A stretch of DNA of 64,000 nt, taken from contig NC_046627.1 of assembly GCF_900324465.2 (NCBI RefSeq), forward strand, positions 14,124,967 through 14,188,966, given 5' to 3'. The DNA is from Anabas testudineus (Eukaryota; Chordata; Actinopteri; Anabantiformes; Anabantidae). How positions within the stretch are numbered: the first letter of the stretch is position 1; every line of letters begins with the position of its first letter. Made by a program: the position numbers and the translations under genes. A model generated the notes under the pieces. The model did not search any database, had not been told where the DNA came from, and was given only the letters and a program-made list of their open reading frames with translations. Shown piece by piece: positions 9,990-21,181 of the stretch.

Positions 9990-12000
9990 TTGCTGTTTTT
10001 TCTCTTTTAATATTAGAGACCAGAACTTGTAAACATAAACAAGTTTACTGAGGACCGCATTAGCAACAATGAACCAGAGTCCATTAATGATAAAAAAGAC
10101 ATGTAATAATTAAAAATATAGCAACAGTGTACGTGCATGCATCAGGGAGAATTTAGGTCATCTGGGGCAGCGTAAAAACAGACTAATTAGTCTGTCTTAA
10201 AAAAAATTATGTCAAAACAATTAGTGCTGCAGACGTACACGACCAAAGTCACGTAACTTGATAAACGAAAGAGGGTGTGAACAGGAAGTCGACCTCAAAA
10301 AAACAAACAGGTATGAGAAATGACACACATTTTTTTAGGCCACTGCATTGTACATATAAAGAACATACAAACCTGTATGATATAACAATTAACCAAAATA
10401 AATATATGACGTTCCATTTTTTTTTTTATTACTGGTCAATATTATTTAATTAGGTCAATATTTGGTATCCCAAATGACCAAATATTTTCCATTTTCTGTT
10501 TCCTTTACTATTCCTGCTACTTTTTAGTGTCTCTAAAACTGTGCAGTTATATTTTTTACAGCAGCATGAAGCAACTATAACTTGCAACTATAATTACAGA
10601 TGTGTTACAGATGTTGAATTTCAACAAATTACTTTTTTTATAGATTTTTTCCTCTAGATGTCAATTGTATCAATTTTCAGTTTTCAAGTTTCAATTTTTG
10701 TTAAATATTTTATTTTTATACAAACCACTACTGAATCCATCAAATATTCAACATTGAAAGATCTTCAGTGTGTCATGTGCAGTGAAGTATTTCTGTCACA
10801 TGATGGCACCAGTGAATGTGAAAAATGTAAATACAACCTTTCTGGGGACAATGATCCTGCAGATGAGTTACTAATGAAGTATGAACATGAAGAAATTAGC
10901 TCAGCTGGACCTTTTATTGATTTATGAATCACACACCGAATCTAGATCTGTATAGTCTGACTACATGGCCATACGTCATGTTATAAGTCACATATTACAC
11001 AGACACACACATATATTTGACTTTCAGTCTGTAACAACTCTAACAATATTTTGCTGAATTAAATAGAAAAAAATTATAAATTAAAATTATAAATTAATAT
11101 TTACAGATATTTTGCCACAAGAGTGTGTAATAAACATGATATATTAATAAAAGAAAAGTTTTGGTGCACACTCTGATGACACCGTTGCAGAAAGCTCGTC
11201 AAATAACATCTTCACATAAATCTTCATGCAGACACAAGGTTCACGCAGACTCATCACATTTACATATTTTATACAACTGAAATATTTGTACATTGTTTTT
11301 ACAAAAAGGAAAAACTAAACTCTCATAGTTTAAGGTGCAACAAGAGAAAAGTAACAGAGGTAGCATATATTAAAATTGTCATAACAGCCTGACATGTAGA
11401 AATTATTTGTTCTAGGGTTGAGTCCTACATGTTTATGACCCTAATGTGTAACCGTAGATTTCAAGTTATTACAAAACTAATTTTTACACGGTTATAAACA
11501 TCTAAATTCAAAGTTTTAACTGTCCTTGTGGACTTACAATTCACATGATCAACTCAACATGCAGAGGCTTGTTAAACATGTTCACCATCACAAGGTTACT
11601 TTGTTTACTAAGTTGGCATTGATGCAGCTCAGACTGAGGAATGTTCGGGTCGTCCCAGCCAAACCTTCCAAATAGCACAGAAAAAAACTGTGGATCTTAA
11701 TCTATTAGGTGATTGTTTCCACAAAGTCTGTAAGGAATCTGGAGGTCATCACTGACTAACAGTCAGACCCTACCTTTTTACCTTTGTGTTGTCTTTTTTC
11801 GACTACTGTAGTGTCGTTTGTAATTGAACCTCTGAGACGATTTATTTAAATACAGCATATTTAGAATAACAACAATTAGTACAGGTTATGTGATTTGTGG
11901 TTGATGGGGAACACAAACATGCGTCTGTGCTGTTTTAAATGAACTTAAATATTTACAGCAACACTGATTGGTGAGACTGGTTGGTGTGATTTGTGGCAAG
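9990..12000. other. Intergenic, no gene recognised
   Basis: AT-rich. It contains one copy (10,789-10,815) of a short motif, TTCTGTCACATGATGGCACC, that recurs in related form at 30,619-30,643, 40,253-40,280 and 44,476-44,490, all in or near upstream regions of receptor genes. Confidence 0.4.
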
Positions 12001-12030
12001 CAAATCACCTTTTTCTTTCACTTCTGCAGG

Positions 12031-12168
12031 CATTTAAATTCAGCTACTTCCTTGTTGGAGTCATTTGGAGCTTGGTGCATTGAAACAACCGTTCTTCTTA
12101 TCAGCTCAAAATAAAAAAAAATAATGACACAAAGTGGGATAACTCGCTGTTAGCTTTCCGACAACCAG
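12031..12168 (+). promoter_or_regulatory. Promoter and 5' noncoding exon of gene 2
   Basis: A TATA-like GCATTTAAAT at about 12,030 is followed by CAGCTACTTCCTTG and an exon ending CAACCAG|GTAAGTAAC at 12,168. The same arrangement recurs at 17,166-17,232 (GTATTTAAAG, then GCAGCTACAGTACTTCC, then CAA|GTAAGTAAC), and the donor with its downstream flank recurs at 37,617 and 40,511. The repeated context supports a real first exon rather than a chance donor. CTTTCACTTCTG just upstream resembles an ETS/IRF composite site read backwards, which is only suggestive. Confidence 0.55.
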
Positions 12169-12891
12169 GTAAGTAACAAAAGTATAATGTGTGAATTACT
12201 GTTTTTTTTGTGTGTGTTTGATCTGTGTATATAAATTGTTGTACATTTAGGTATGTGTGTTTACACACGGACTTGTTAAATCACCATCAGCAAAGTTTAG
12301 AAAATTAGTTAAAGAGATAAGACCAGTCAAAAATGTTAAATATATTATATCATATATATGTAATTATTTTAAACTTTATCGAGCTCTATTAACTCTTCAC
12401 TGTTTTCAGGTTTAGTTTCTTTTTTGTTCAAACCTGTTTCAAGATCGGGCTGCAAAACTAAAACAATTCATAAATTGTTGGCTGCTGTCACTAAAAAGAG
12501 ATCTGTTTGATAATGATTTATAATTTTCATCTGACGATTACAGAAACTTGACAAACTGTACCTACAGAAACACTGGTTGACTTATTCTGGTTCTTCTAAT
12601 TTACATTATTCTGGAAAATTGTTTGAAATCACTACTTTCAGTGTTATTATGTAATTTAATTAATTCACAAGTTTGACGACATTTTCAGATTCCTAATTTG
12701 AAAATGTATAAATAAACTGGTTTTTACTTTATTACTTACTTCCTTGTTCAATCTGAATACCACAACAAACCAAACCAATCAGATTTGACATTTGACAAAG
12801 AAGTCCCATGTTGCTATGTGGCCTTGTTGTCAAGCGACTCTTTAGAGACCTGAGTTTGTAACAGTGGATTAAAGAGTGAATTCATTTTCAG

Positions 12892-13011
12892 GTTAGATCT
12901 GACAACAATGCATCCAGAGAGTTATTCAAAAACACAACTGCACCCTTGCCTGCTCATCCTTGGACGAGCTTGTCAAGCTGACAGAAGATACTCCTAAAGA
13001 CACACAAACAG
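12892..13011 (+). other. Possible second noncoding exon of gene 2
   Basis: The segment begins after a good acceptor (TTCATTTTCAG) and ends at CAAACAG|GTGAAA. It is flanked by the CA repeat and has no long frame. It could be an alternative 5' UTR exon. The evidence is splice consensus only. Confidence 0.25.
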
Positions 13012-13033
13012 GTGAAATTGCAGTAAATATACA

Positions 13034-13035
<2 letters not shown>

Positions 13036-13111
<76 letters not shown>
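13036..13111. repeat. (CA)n microsatellite
   Basis: About 38 tandem CA units directly upstream of gene 2. Cys-Val and His-Thr reading frames across it are artefacts. Confidence 0.95.
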
Positions 13112-13117
<6 letters not shown>

Positions 13118-13288
13118 AGATCATATTCATATGAAACCATGCACTGTATTATATTGTTAATGGTCATCCAGACCCTAATAACATTCTCATTTTCCTTATT
13201 ATCTGATCCTGATGCAAACTTTAGAAATGACAAGAGGAATTAATTCTGATAATAAAATCTAAATCTCTAATTATCTCACAGTAAGAAG

Positions 13289-14605
13289 ATGATTTGGATC
13301 CTTTTGCTTGTCATCTTGACCTCCTCTGTCTGTGGTTAGTAGGACTTTGTTATCGATTCACCTGCTGATTATTTTATAATTTAAATGGCCAATTTACAGA
13401 AAGTAAATAATTTTTTATCATAAATTGATGGAGCTCAAAGTAACAGCGATTAGTCCAAAGCTAAACATTATTTTATTACTACTACTATTATGATAACTAT
13501 TAGTATTACTACTTCACTAATTTGATCGCTCAGCATAATTTAGATTACACAAGAGAGCCACAAGAGAGATTCCACTAAATTTAATGTAATTTAAACTGCT
13601 TCCGTTTTTTGTTCCTTCTCTCTCCTTTACAGGGATGCTTGTTGTGAAAATGTCTCTAACTTCTTATCAGACAGAGGAGAACGAAAATGTCACCTTCAGA
13701 TGGGACATTCAGACATTCAGAAATTCAGAAATTTATTTGTCTGTCTTCCAAATCAAATGTGTTTTCCATTCAGAGCCACCTAAGGTTTTGTACAAAATGG
13801 TAGAAAATATTGAGTACACAGAGTCTCAGCATCAGCAGTTTGCTGGACGGGTTCAGTTGGACAAAGACGCTCTGAGAGAAGGATGGATCGGACTTCATTT
13901 GTCCACAGTCACAGCTGAAGACTCTGGAAAATACCAGTGTGATCTGGCTGCTGATTATGACAGGAAAACAGGGAGATGGGGGCTTGAAGCCACTGGTAAG
14001 TGGACTAGACCACCATTACAGAACTGTAACCAAAGCAACATGTTGAACTAATTCAGATTTCCCTCCTTAAGAAATGTTTGTTCTGAGTGTGAGTCAGGCC
14101 TCTAATGGAGGCAACAGAGACATGTCCTTCAACACAAGACAGGATGGATCACCAGATAAAGGTCAGTTAGAAGACTTCAGGTAGATGTTCTGCTGTGAAC
14201 ATCTACCTGAAGTCTACCTACAAACTGTGAACACAAGAACTGGTGCAACCTTGTGATAATAATGATGTTAGGTATAAGCAACTTATAGCAAAGCAAAATA
14301 ATTTTAAATTCAGCAACAAATAGAACTAGGTGCTCTGTCAAGATGTGCCACAGTGTAACCATGTTCTGTCTCCACACAGGTTTAAACCAAGCAATTAACA
14401 AACCAAACTGGGCTGCATCCATTGGACTTCTGGCAGTAGCTCTCGCAGCCATTGGAGTATTAACAATTAAATGCTTTCACAGACAGGTATTTCTATTAAC
14501 TTGGTTTTGATGTAACTGTGTCAGTGTTTTGTCCATATTTACTGTTGGTTTGTATCTACCATGCAGATCAATACAGAAGTGGAAGTTGCAGCACTGAGTG
14601 GGTGA
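13289..14605 (+). CDS. V-set Ig receptor-like membrane protein, class II (gene 2)
   Basis: Five exons (13289-13334, 13633-13995, 14072-14161, 14380-14486, 14567-14605) encode 214 residues. They give the signal peptide MIWILLLVILTSSVCG, a V-set domain (about 17-136, ending DSGKYQC and RWGLEATG), a 30-residue stalk exon, and a membrane exon (helix about 178-196) with the tail KCFHRQINTEVEVAALSG. B-strand Trp (NVTFRW) and C-strand Cys (FQIKC) show the same exchange as gene 1. The last intron is phase 0 here but phase 1 in the sister gene at 41,373. Read in the sister's phase, the last exon would continue with VIVQQSTDISIDTPDSSRCN. The tail has therefore probably been shortened by a frame change in the membrane exon. 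No tyrosine signalling motif is present. Confidence 0.75.
14172..14215. repeat. Perfect 19-bp hairpin in intron 3 of gene 2
   Basis: AGACTTCAGGTAGATGTTC (14172-14190) is followed by the 6-nt loop TGCTGT and its exact reverse complement (14197-14215). It begins 10 nt after the splice donor of the stalk exon, so it could fold in the pre-mRNA and affect splicing, or it may be a recent inverted duplication. Confidence 0.9.
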
Positions 14606-15515
14606 TTGTTCAGCAAAGTACAGACATTAGCATCGACACCCCCGACTCCTCCAGGTGTAATTGAAGACAGCAGAAATAATGTGATGGCTTACCCTTTTAT
14701 ATAACAGTCTGATAAAATCCCTATAGTATCATATATTATCAGATGAAATGTCATGACAAACAAATGTTTATAGTACATATACTCTGTTTTCTTATTTTGC
14801 CAATTCTGCCTGAGGCAACTTGCAGAGACACAAAACAAATACAATAACATTAGCATCTGAAATTTACAGTGTGTGTTGGCATATTCAGTGTTTTCAGTAT
14901 GTGATTTCTGCATTTGATTTTTGTGATGTTCCACAGTCAAACGAGTCTTTTAATATCAAAGTAACAATCTGCAAACAGTAGACACCAAAACATGTAAAAA
15001 TACCACATTAGTCTGCAATATACCTCAAAGAAAGTACAAGTTTCTGCAAGTCGTTTCTAAAACTTTATTGAACACACTTATGCTCCCCTCTAATTACTTA
15101 TTTATTAGTTACTATTAATAATTTACTTTACTGATTTTTATTATTGCTGTAAAGCTGATTTAGATCATCAATCACAGTGAACATTGTGTCTAATCATGTG
15201 CTACTGGAGTCAAAGGTGTGTTTTATTACAGGTCAAAGTACGAACTGGTTTTAAAAGTATAACTCAACTGTAATAGACCACCTTGTTTTTAATTATGTAC
15301 AGTTAATGTGTGACAGCTGCAGTATATCAAAACTGTTGTGTTCATTAAAATACCTACTAGTTAAATCATGTTTTACTCTAGCCTTCAGAAGTGTGTGTAT
15401 AAAATACTTTAAATTGCTTTTTCCATGTAGTGGTGTTGGTCAAATTATATCATGGCTTTTATTTGGACACTTACAGCACATTATGTAATAACTGAATAAT
15501 AAATAATAAACATTG
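14606..15515 (+). other. 3' UTR of gene 2 with AATAAA signals
   Basis: No coding region follows the stop. Two AATAAA signals (15498-15503 and 15505-15510) give a likely end of the transcript after about 900 nt of AT-rich sequence. Confidence 0.5.
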
Positions 15516-16367
15516 AGTGACCTCTGTGAAACTTGCTGTGTTTCATTCTGTCCAGCAGAAAGGCAACAGAAACAGCAGCTGTTGTTCGTCTCCTTCAGAC
15601 TTTTTTCGCAAGAGTCGATGTGAGACACTGATCAGAACCAGACTTAACCTGCAGTACCTCAACCATCAACATTAATGCAGAACCTGTATTTAAAAGAGAC
15701 AAAACCTGCCAAAAGGTGTTAAACCTAATCATCAGGAAACAGATCTAGACATCTAAACACTGGTGATAGAGGATTGAAGTTGAGATGCAGCATGGATGGA
15801 AATGACAGTAGAAAGAGATAGCATTAGGTGCTTTAAATGTTCTATGATTAGTATGATAACATAAAAATATATATATTACAATTGAGAGAGGAACTTTAAA
15901 GTAATGACCAGATGAGGTGTCTTCCCGTCTGAACTTGCACTGAAAGCTTCATTTCTACAAACCTCAAACTGCAAAATAATGAAACTGAACATTAACACAG
16001 TTGTTGTTGCAGTAGTAGTAGTAGTGTGTTAAAGTGTCTTCATGTTAATGTTACACTGTACTTCAGGTTGATGAATGCACAAAGATTTCTGGTTGTAGAT
16101 GCTGGGCAATAAAGCTTTTTTGTTTTGTTTGAGAGATATATATTTCTCAGGCCTGATCACTGTTCATCTCCACAATCCACAATCAAAGTTTCTATATATT
16201 TAGAATTGCTTGTGTGCTTTTAATCAGGCTGCACAGATTAGGTGGACCATATCATCTGTACAGGAAAACAAACTAATGCTGCTGCTGCACTACCAACTAC
16301 TTCTACAAACAACTCAGTGGAAATAAAGGGAATGTTCTTCATGTTCTGTGTTTTTTTTTTTTTTTAA

Positions 16368-16490
16368 GTGGCAATAGCTCAGTTGGTAGAGCAGTGGTGA
16401 GCCCCGGGTTCAGCGGTTCTGTTTCACATTCCTCCAGGCCACATGTTGTGTCGTCAGTCAAAGCACTAAAACCTCGTAGTGTCGTCTATT
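16368..16490 (+). mobile_element. tRNA-derived SINE relic
   Basis: GTGGCAATAGCTCAGTTGGT resembles the A-box half of a tRNA. The B-box-like GGTTCAGCGGTTC follows, then a degenerate version of the fish SINE body (CAGGCCACATGTTGTG). A run of 15 T precedes it. It is not a functional tRNA gene because it lacks a closing acceptor stem. Confidence 0.65.
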
Positions 16491-16591
16491 CTCTACGCTT
16501 CCAAGGGTTTCACTAATATAATCACTTTATTGTACTTTAGTGCAGTATTTCTATACTGGTACTATACTTTATAAACAGTTCTGGTTCTTAA

Positions 16592-16755
16592 AAAGCTCTA
16601 TTTTCTAGGTAGGAAAGAAAAAACCTGCAGCCCTTTTCTTTTCATATTCTTATTTAGAGAAATAGCTGCTGAAGTAAAGTTCGACTTGGTTCGACATCTC
16701 TCTGTACTGGTGGCCACGTCATGAACTTCAGGAATATTGGTCTATTCCTTTCTAC
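16592..16755 (-). mobile_element. Fragment of the Tc1 relic found at 28,772-29,450
   Basis: About 165 bp aligns with 28,772-28,937, including TTTTCTAGGTAGGAAAG and GAGGAATATTGGTCTA. It holds only the 3' end of the element. Confidence 0.6.
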
Positions 16756-17165
16756 CTGAGCAACCTAAACCAGGTCTACAATCACTGTCACCCACTTTGC
16801 TCCACTGACATGCTGACAAACCACAGAATGTAAACAGCTGTGTGTTTGCTAATGCTCCAGCTTTCTCCTCACAGCTGTGATACTGTATTTCTATTTCACA
16901 GAATTATCTTCTGTGAAATGCAAGTAAACCAAATAAACTGTTTTGCTGATTTTTGTTTACTTAAATATATATTCACATTGTTAGTACTGGTTCTGTTTTA
17001 TTCAATCTTAATGTTCTAAAATTCATCTGTTAACACTTTCTCTCTGTGTTCATTTACAATAATTGGTAACACGTCAATTTAAATATTAAAACTGAACCTG
17101 TGGTATTACTTTAAATGTTCGTGGCCACAACAGCGAAACTCATCACCTTTATTCTTTCTCTTTGC

Positions 17166-17232
17166 AGGTATTTAAAGCAGCTACAGTACTTCCTGATCTT
17201 GAGTTATTTGGACTTGGATTTCTAACAAACAA
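17166..17232 (+). promoter_or_regulatory. Cluster-type promoter and 5' noncoding exon
   Basis: TATA-like GTATTTAAAG, then GCAGCTACAGTACTTCC, and an exon ending AACAAACAA|GTAAGTAAC match the gene 2 first exon. The intron start after it (TATTTCTTG and ATCTGTGTATATA) is also shared with 12,200-12,240. A second AACAA|GTAAGTAAC donor lies at 17,584. The next coding exons downstream are those of the small membrane protein at 18,529, not an Ig gene. Confidence 0.5.
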
Positions 17233-17627
17233 GTAAGTAACAGAAATAAAATGTGTTATTTCTTGTTTGTGTTGTGTTTTATCTGTGTATATATATTGTG
17301 GTACAATTACTGCTGTGTGTTTACAAAGGACTTCACCATCATCTAAGATTAGTAAATAATTTAAAACCAACTGAAAATCTTCGTAGTCTGTTGTTTATTT
17401 ATTTAATTTTCACTGCATCAGGAATGGAAATGAAACACTTGGTTAAATATTTACATTTAATCTTCAGGAAGATACATCTGTTGCCCGACTGTAGTGACAC
17501 TATTTCACCAGACAAACAGAAGTAAAACAGCTTTTCAAGCTCATAATTAAAAAATTTACAGATTGGAAGAAACAACACCAACAAGTAAGTAACAAGTAGT
17601 TCCTTGTTCCTTTATCATTTACATTTT

Positions 17628-17820
17628 ACATTTTAGTCATTTCGCAGACGCTTTTATCCAAAGCGACTTACAAGTCATTACAAGGTACAATGGTAGGCAG
17701 GGTGAGCGTGAGGAGGTCTTGCCTAAGGACCCCTACTGGTGTTAGGCCACAGCTGGGATTCAAACCCCAGTCTCCCACATGGGAGGTGGTGATGTTACCA
17801 CTACACTAACCAGCCGCATC
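17628..17820. repeat. Common teleost interspersed repeat (GCAGACGCTTTTATCC type)
   Basis: GCAGACGCTTTTATCCAAAG and the body up to CTACACTAACCAGCCGC form a dispersed fish repeat seen in many genomes. Partial copies lie at 36,290-36,375 and 47,738-47,800. I cannot assign a family name with certainty. Confidence 0.7.
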
Positions 17821-18000
17821 AGGATTTTTAGTAGGGAGAAATAGGGTGTTTTAACTTTAAAGTTAAAACTGTGCTTCCACATATGAAATAGAGAAACAAA
17901 GCATTTTAATACACTTACCTAAAACCTTATTGTTTTTTAATCTGATTTTGTTGTTTAAACCAAATTGAGTTTTAAAATGTCCTGATATTGATTAATTCAA

Positions 18001-18060
18001 TTCAACATCATTTTATTTTTATAGTGCCAAATCACAATAGAAGTCACCTTAAGGAACTAC
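18001..18060. repeat. Fragment of a common teleost repeat
   Basis: ATAGTGCCAAATCACAATAG matches the start of the longer copies at 32,467 and 43,795. Confidence 0.6.
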
Positions 18061-18528
18061 ATAATGTTAAAAGTTTAGGAACTTGCAAAATATAACTTTA
18101 TACAGAATTATACAGAAAACCCAACAAACTAACAAATTAGTTACGCCCTTGTTTGACCTAAATAAACCAATGGACTGATAGAAGAATTGTTGTTATTTAT
18201 GAAAGTTTAAATTGAGCATCTTTCGAAACTTTATTTTATAACAGTGAGAAGGAGAAAGAGTATTGCCTAAGCTGATCCCAACAATTGTGTTTCATTGTGT
18301 ATTCTTGGAAAACCTGCTTGTGCACATTCCTGCCTTTGTTTGTGTTGGGGAGGAGTTATTGGTTTCAGCAAAAACATTTTCATAAGTAGGAAAATGTTAA
18401 TCTACCCTGAAAGAACCACAACAAAAAAAGGATTAAAAATGTAAAGCATGTTTTATTTAAAATGATAAATATGTTTAATTGCTTTTATCCTGGCTTATAA
18501 CATATTTTCTGCCTCCTACACAGAAAAA

Positions 18529-19303
18529 ATGCAACGAATTGTTGGACTGGTGTCAGGCCTGATTCAACCCATGCTCCAGGTTTTCTACCATTCTGTTCTG
18601 ATCTGTTTTATTAAAATCAAATTTTACAAATTTTACATTTTACTAAAATAAAACTGTTTCTCACAGGGAAAAGAAGATGAGGATTATCAGAATCTTCAGT
18701 CCTTTTTCTATAGTAGGTTAGTATTAGGACGTTAAGCCATCAATTATTTATGAATAATCTGCAAACTTTCAAATATGTCATGGACCCAAAGTTAGTGCCT
18801 GGAACCGGTAAACATTTCACATTGCATTGAAAATGACAGAAAATAAAAATCAATTGTCTAAATAATTGACATGGCAAACACTGATTTCACCTTATATATT
18901 TTTATTTATATATCGCCAACTTTTGTTCACCACAGTTGATTTATAATTTTAATAAGAGGATGAAACATCCAAAGGTGAATACTTTTTATAGCCACTGTAT
19001 GTCCACTGCAAATTTACAGCAATTTTACATAGTTTTAATAGAACTAGTTACAACATCAACTTTCTAATCAATAAAATCTTGTGTTGTGTTGATCAGTGAA
19101 TGTTCTCAGTGTGTCGGTTCCTCACTTTCTGTCTGTGTCTCCCCAACAGCAAGTTCATCTTTGGACTGGGACTGGGACTGGGACTGGGACTGGGATTGGT
19201 TGCAGCAGGTGTATATTTGTACATCACACGCAGACCACCTAGTGTTTCTTTTACAGTTTACAATGCTGAAAAAATCGTCCTGGTTTTGTCTAGTAAAAGT
19301 TAG
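18529..19303 (+). CDS. Small predicted membrane protein, family unknown
   Basis: Three exons (18529-18579, 18667-18716, 19150-19303) join in frame to 84 residues. They give an N-terminal helix MQRIVGLVSGLIQPMLQ, an acidic link GKEDEDYQNLQSFFYS, a membrane helix at about residues 36-58 built of Gly-Leu repeats, and a basic then hydrophobic end (ITRRPPSVSFTVYNAEKIV). The second donor was chosen as GTTAGT because it keeps the membrane frame open; splicing one codon earlier gives a non-membrane frame. There is no Ig domain and no clear signal peptide. The nearest upstream exon is a cluster-type 5' noncoding exon (17,166-17,232), so expression may follow the Ig genes. A tail-anchored or organelle membrane protein is possible. 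I do not recognise a family, and all the splicing is inferred. Confidence 0.5.
18880..18999. mobile_element. Tc1 end fragment in the small gene's intron 2
   Basis: AAACATCCAAAGGTGAATAC and the closing GCCACTGTA match the element end at 1,027-1,060. The stretch before it (CACTGATTTCACCTTATATA) also matches. The rest of the element is absent. Confidence 0.65.
19163..19192 (+). repeat. In-frame (GGACTG)5 coding microsatellite
   Basis: Five tandem GGACTG units encode Gly-Leu repeats in the predicted membrane helix of the 84-residue protein. Because each unit is two codons, length changes would keep the frame and alter only helix length. Confidence 0.8.
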
Positions 19304-19369
19304 TTAGTTAGACTTAGGAAAAACCCAGTCAACGGAGTCAGCTAAGCTTTCCCATCAGCTCCAGCGGGT

Positions 19370-19760
19370 TCATATTTTTTGATTGAGGATGACAAGCTGT
19401 AACTTTCTTGTCCAATTAATTCTTACACAGCTGATCAGAATGCTTGGGGTCACTGTCTGGCTACACAAATTATTATATTCAATCAATAATTGCCAAGAGG
19501 GAATGGGATGCCTCTTTCTTTGGATTGGTATTGGTACTGTTTGTTCTTTGCTTGGATCCAAACAGCTCAAACTTGGACTAATCAATCCACAAGACTTGGT
19601 TCTACTCATCTAAATTTGAACTTTTCTATCAAATTGCTCAATCTATTTAGGTTGTCTTGGCCGTCCTGACTTTAGTTTCTGATGCACATTGCCTCTGCAC
19701 ACTGCTTTCTCTCTTGTTGTATTTAACAATAGAGCAGCAATGAGGAATTATAAAATAATG
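19370..19760 (-). mobile_element. Decayed Tc1-like transposon
   Basis: On the minus strand a broken frame shows the start of a DDE domain (VLWID then SKFELFGSK-like), and further on VTPSILI. It is heavily decayed and lies just after the small gene, probably in its 3' region. AATAAA signals follow at about 19,983. Confidence 0.55.
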
Positions 19761-19764
19761 ACAC

Positions 19765-20370
19765 AGACGTGTTAAGTGATTGTTGACCTTTCAATCATGA
19801 CAATACTCAGAGATCAGAAAAAGAGCATTTGAGGTATGTGTTTACAGCAAGTCTACCTTCAGTTTGACTTTTCTTGACATTAATTGGATGTGAAAAATGC
19901 TGAACTTGCTGAATTTGAAAAATTTTGCTTTTTGTTGCTTTTATTTAATTGTGGACAAAATAGTTTGTTATCTCAATCTCAAAATAAATAAATAAATAAC
20001 TTCTGATCATTAATTCTGTGTATCACTTTTGAGTGAAAGATGAAAATGTCATTAACATTGAGAAAATTCATAATAATATATTTTGTGTGGCCTCAAGTCA
20101 GATCATGTTGTAAATTAATGTTTAATTCTTATAGAAACTGCTTTTTGAGGCCTGTTGACCTTTCTACAATCACAAAACTCAGGGATTAAACACAAAACAT
20201 CTGTATTTACAGCAAATTCCCCTTCAGTTTTACTTTTACATTTGCAGCCACACCTGTCATACGTGCCAAAACACACTGGACAACAATAGAATCTCTTAAG
20301 CATGACCTCAGCCCACATTTAATTTTATTTGCAGTTCATATGATTGGTAGTTGATCTACTACACAATCAG
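19765..20370. other. No gene recognised
   Basis: AT-rich sequence before the next noncoding exon. Two weakly similar segments (about 19,780-19,870 and 20,150-20,230) share TTGACCTTTC and CATTTACAGCAA, suggesting an old local duplication. Confidence 0.4.
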
Positions 20371-20379
20371 GTTTAGGTA

Positions 20380-20450
20380 AGCAGCTCTAGGTGCGTATCT
20401 GCGTAGTCTACTTACCAACACATGACATCTCACTGCTCATTTGACAAAAG
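20380..20450 (+). promoter_or_regulatory. Likely 5' noncoding exon of the Ig-less gene
   Basis: Ends TTTGACAAAAG|GTAGGTAACT, a variant of the cluster donor GTAAGTAAC, about 730 nt before the next signal-peptide exon. Spacing and donor fit the other class II genes. Confidence 0.4.
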
Positions 20451-21181
20451 GTAGGTAACTAAAACAGGCTACAATGCATGTTTTATTTAGTTAAATATAT
20501 GTATTATAAATATACAATTATTTTATGTTTATTATATTAAGTTTTATTTATGTGCTTACTGCTATCTGACCGATTTTACGTGACAGATAGCACACGTTGA
20601 ATATTGATGGCACAGGTTAGAAAACACATTTCAGACTGTTGATGTTCAAGCTTTATTGTAATATCATCATCTTTAGCCGAAATGTCCTCCAGGATTCATT
20701 CAACATAATACTGACTGTACCTTAACTCTTTTGGTTGGTCCATGATTCATTGTCATAATTGCAGTATTAAGTGTCTGTTAAGGGTGGAGTGCCCTCTATA
20801 GCATTTGGTTTAAATGCCCATCATTTATCCATAAACCTCAGTTTTACCACATGTGGCAAAAGTGCATATTCTCTGGTTTTATGTAAGACTGTTTTACCTG
20901 TATCTTAATTTACTAAACATTTTAATACACCACAATGTTTGAGACACGTGAGGAACTGGACTTTAATAATGGAACAACAACAAATAATGGAACCTAATAA
21001 TAAACATGGTTGCAATATCTAAATGGTAAAACCAAAACTTATAAATAGGGAATGTGCACAGCAAAAATTCCCAGAAAGGATTCATCTTGAGAAGCTACAG
21101 GTGCTCTAACTATCTGTTCTGTTGCACTAAAATTAACATTTTGTTTCCCCTAATAAAACAGTTTTTCCATAAAGGTAGAAG

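Noticed and set aside
10658-10927. ORF with CxxC pairs (CVMC and CEKC) resembling a zinc ribbon
   Set aside because: The spacing is shared only with noncoding upstream motifs elsewhere in the cluster, the flanks are AT-rich, and no homologous protein is recognised.
12926-13233. Cys-Val and His-Thr rich frames
   Set aside because: They are translations of the CA microsatellite. The same applies to similar frames at 62,677-63,751.
16368-16440. Possible tRNA gene
   Set aside because: Only A- and B-box-like parts remain, with no acceptor stem, and SINE body sequence follows.
19086-19307. Frame coding for Asp-Trp repeats over the small gene's last exon
   Set aside because: It is the shifted reading of the GGACTG repeat. 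The Gly-Leu frame joins cleanly with the two upstream exons.
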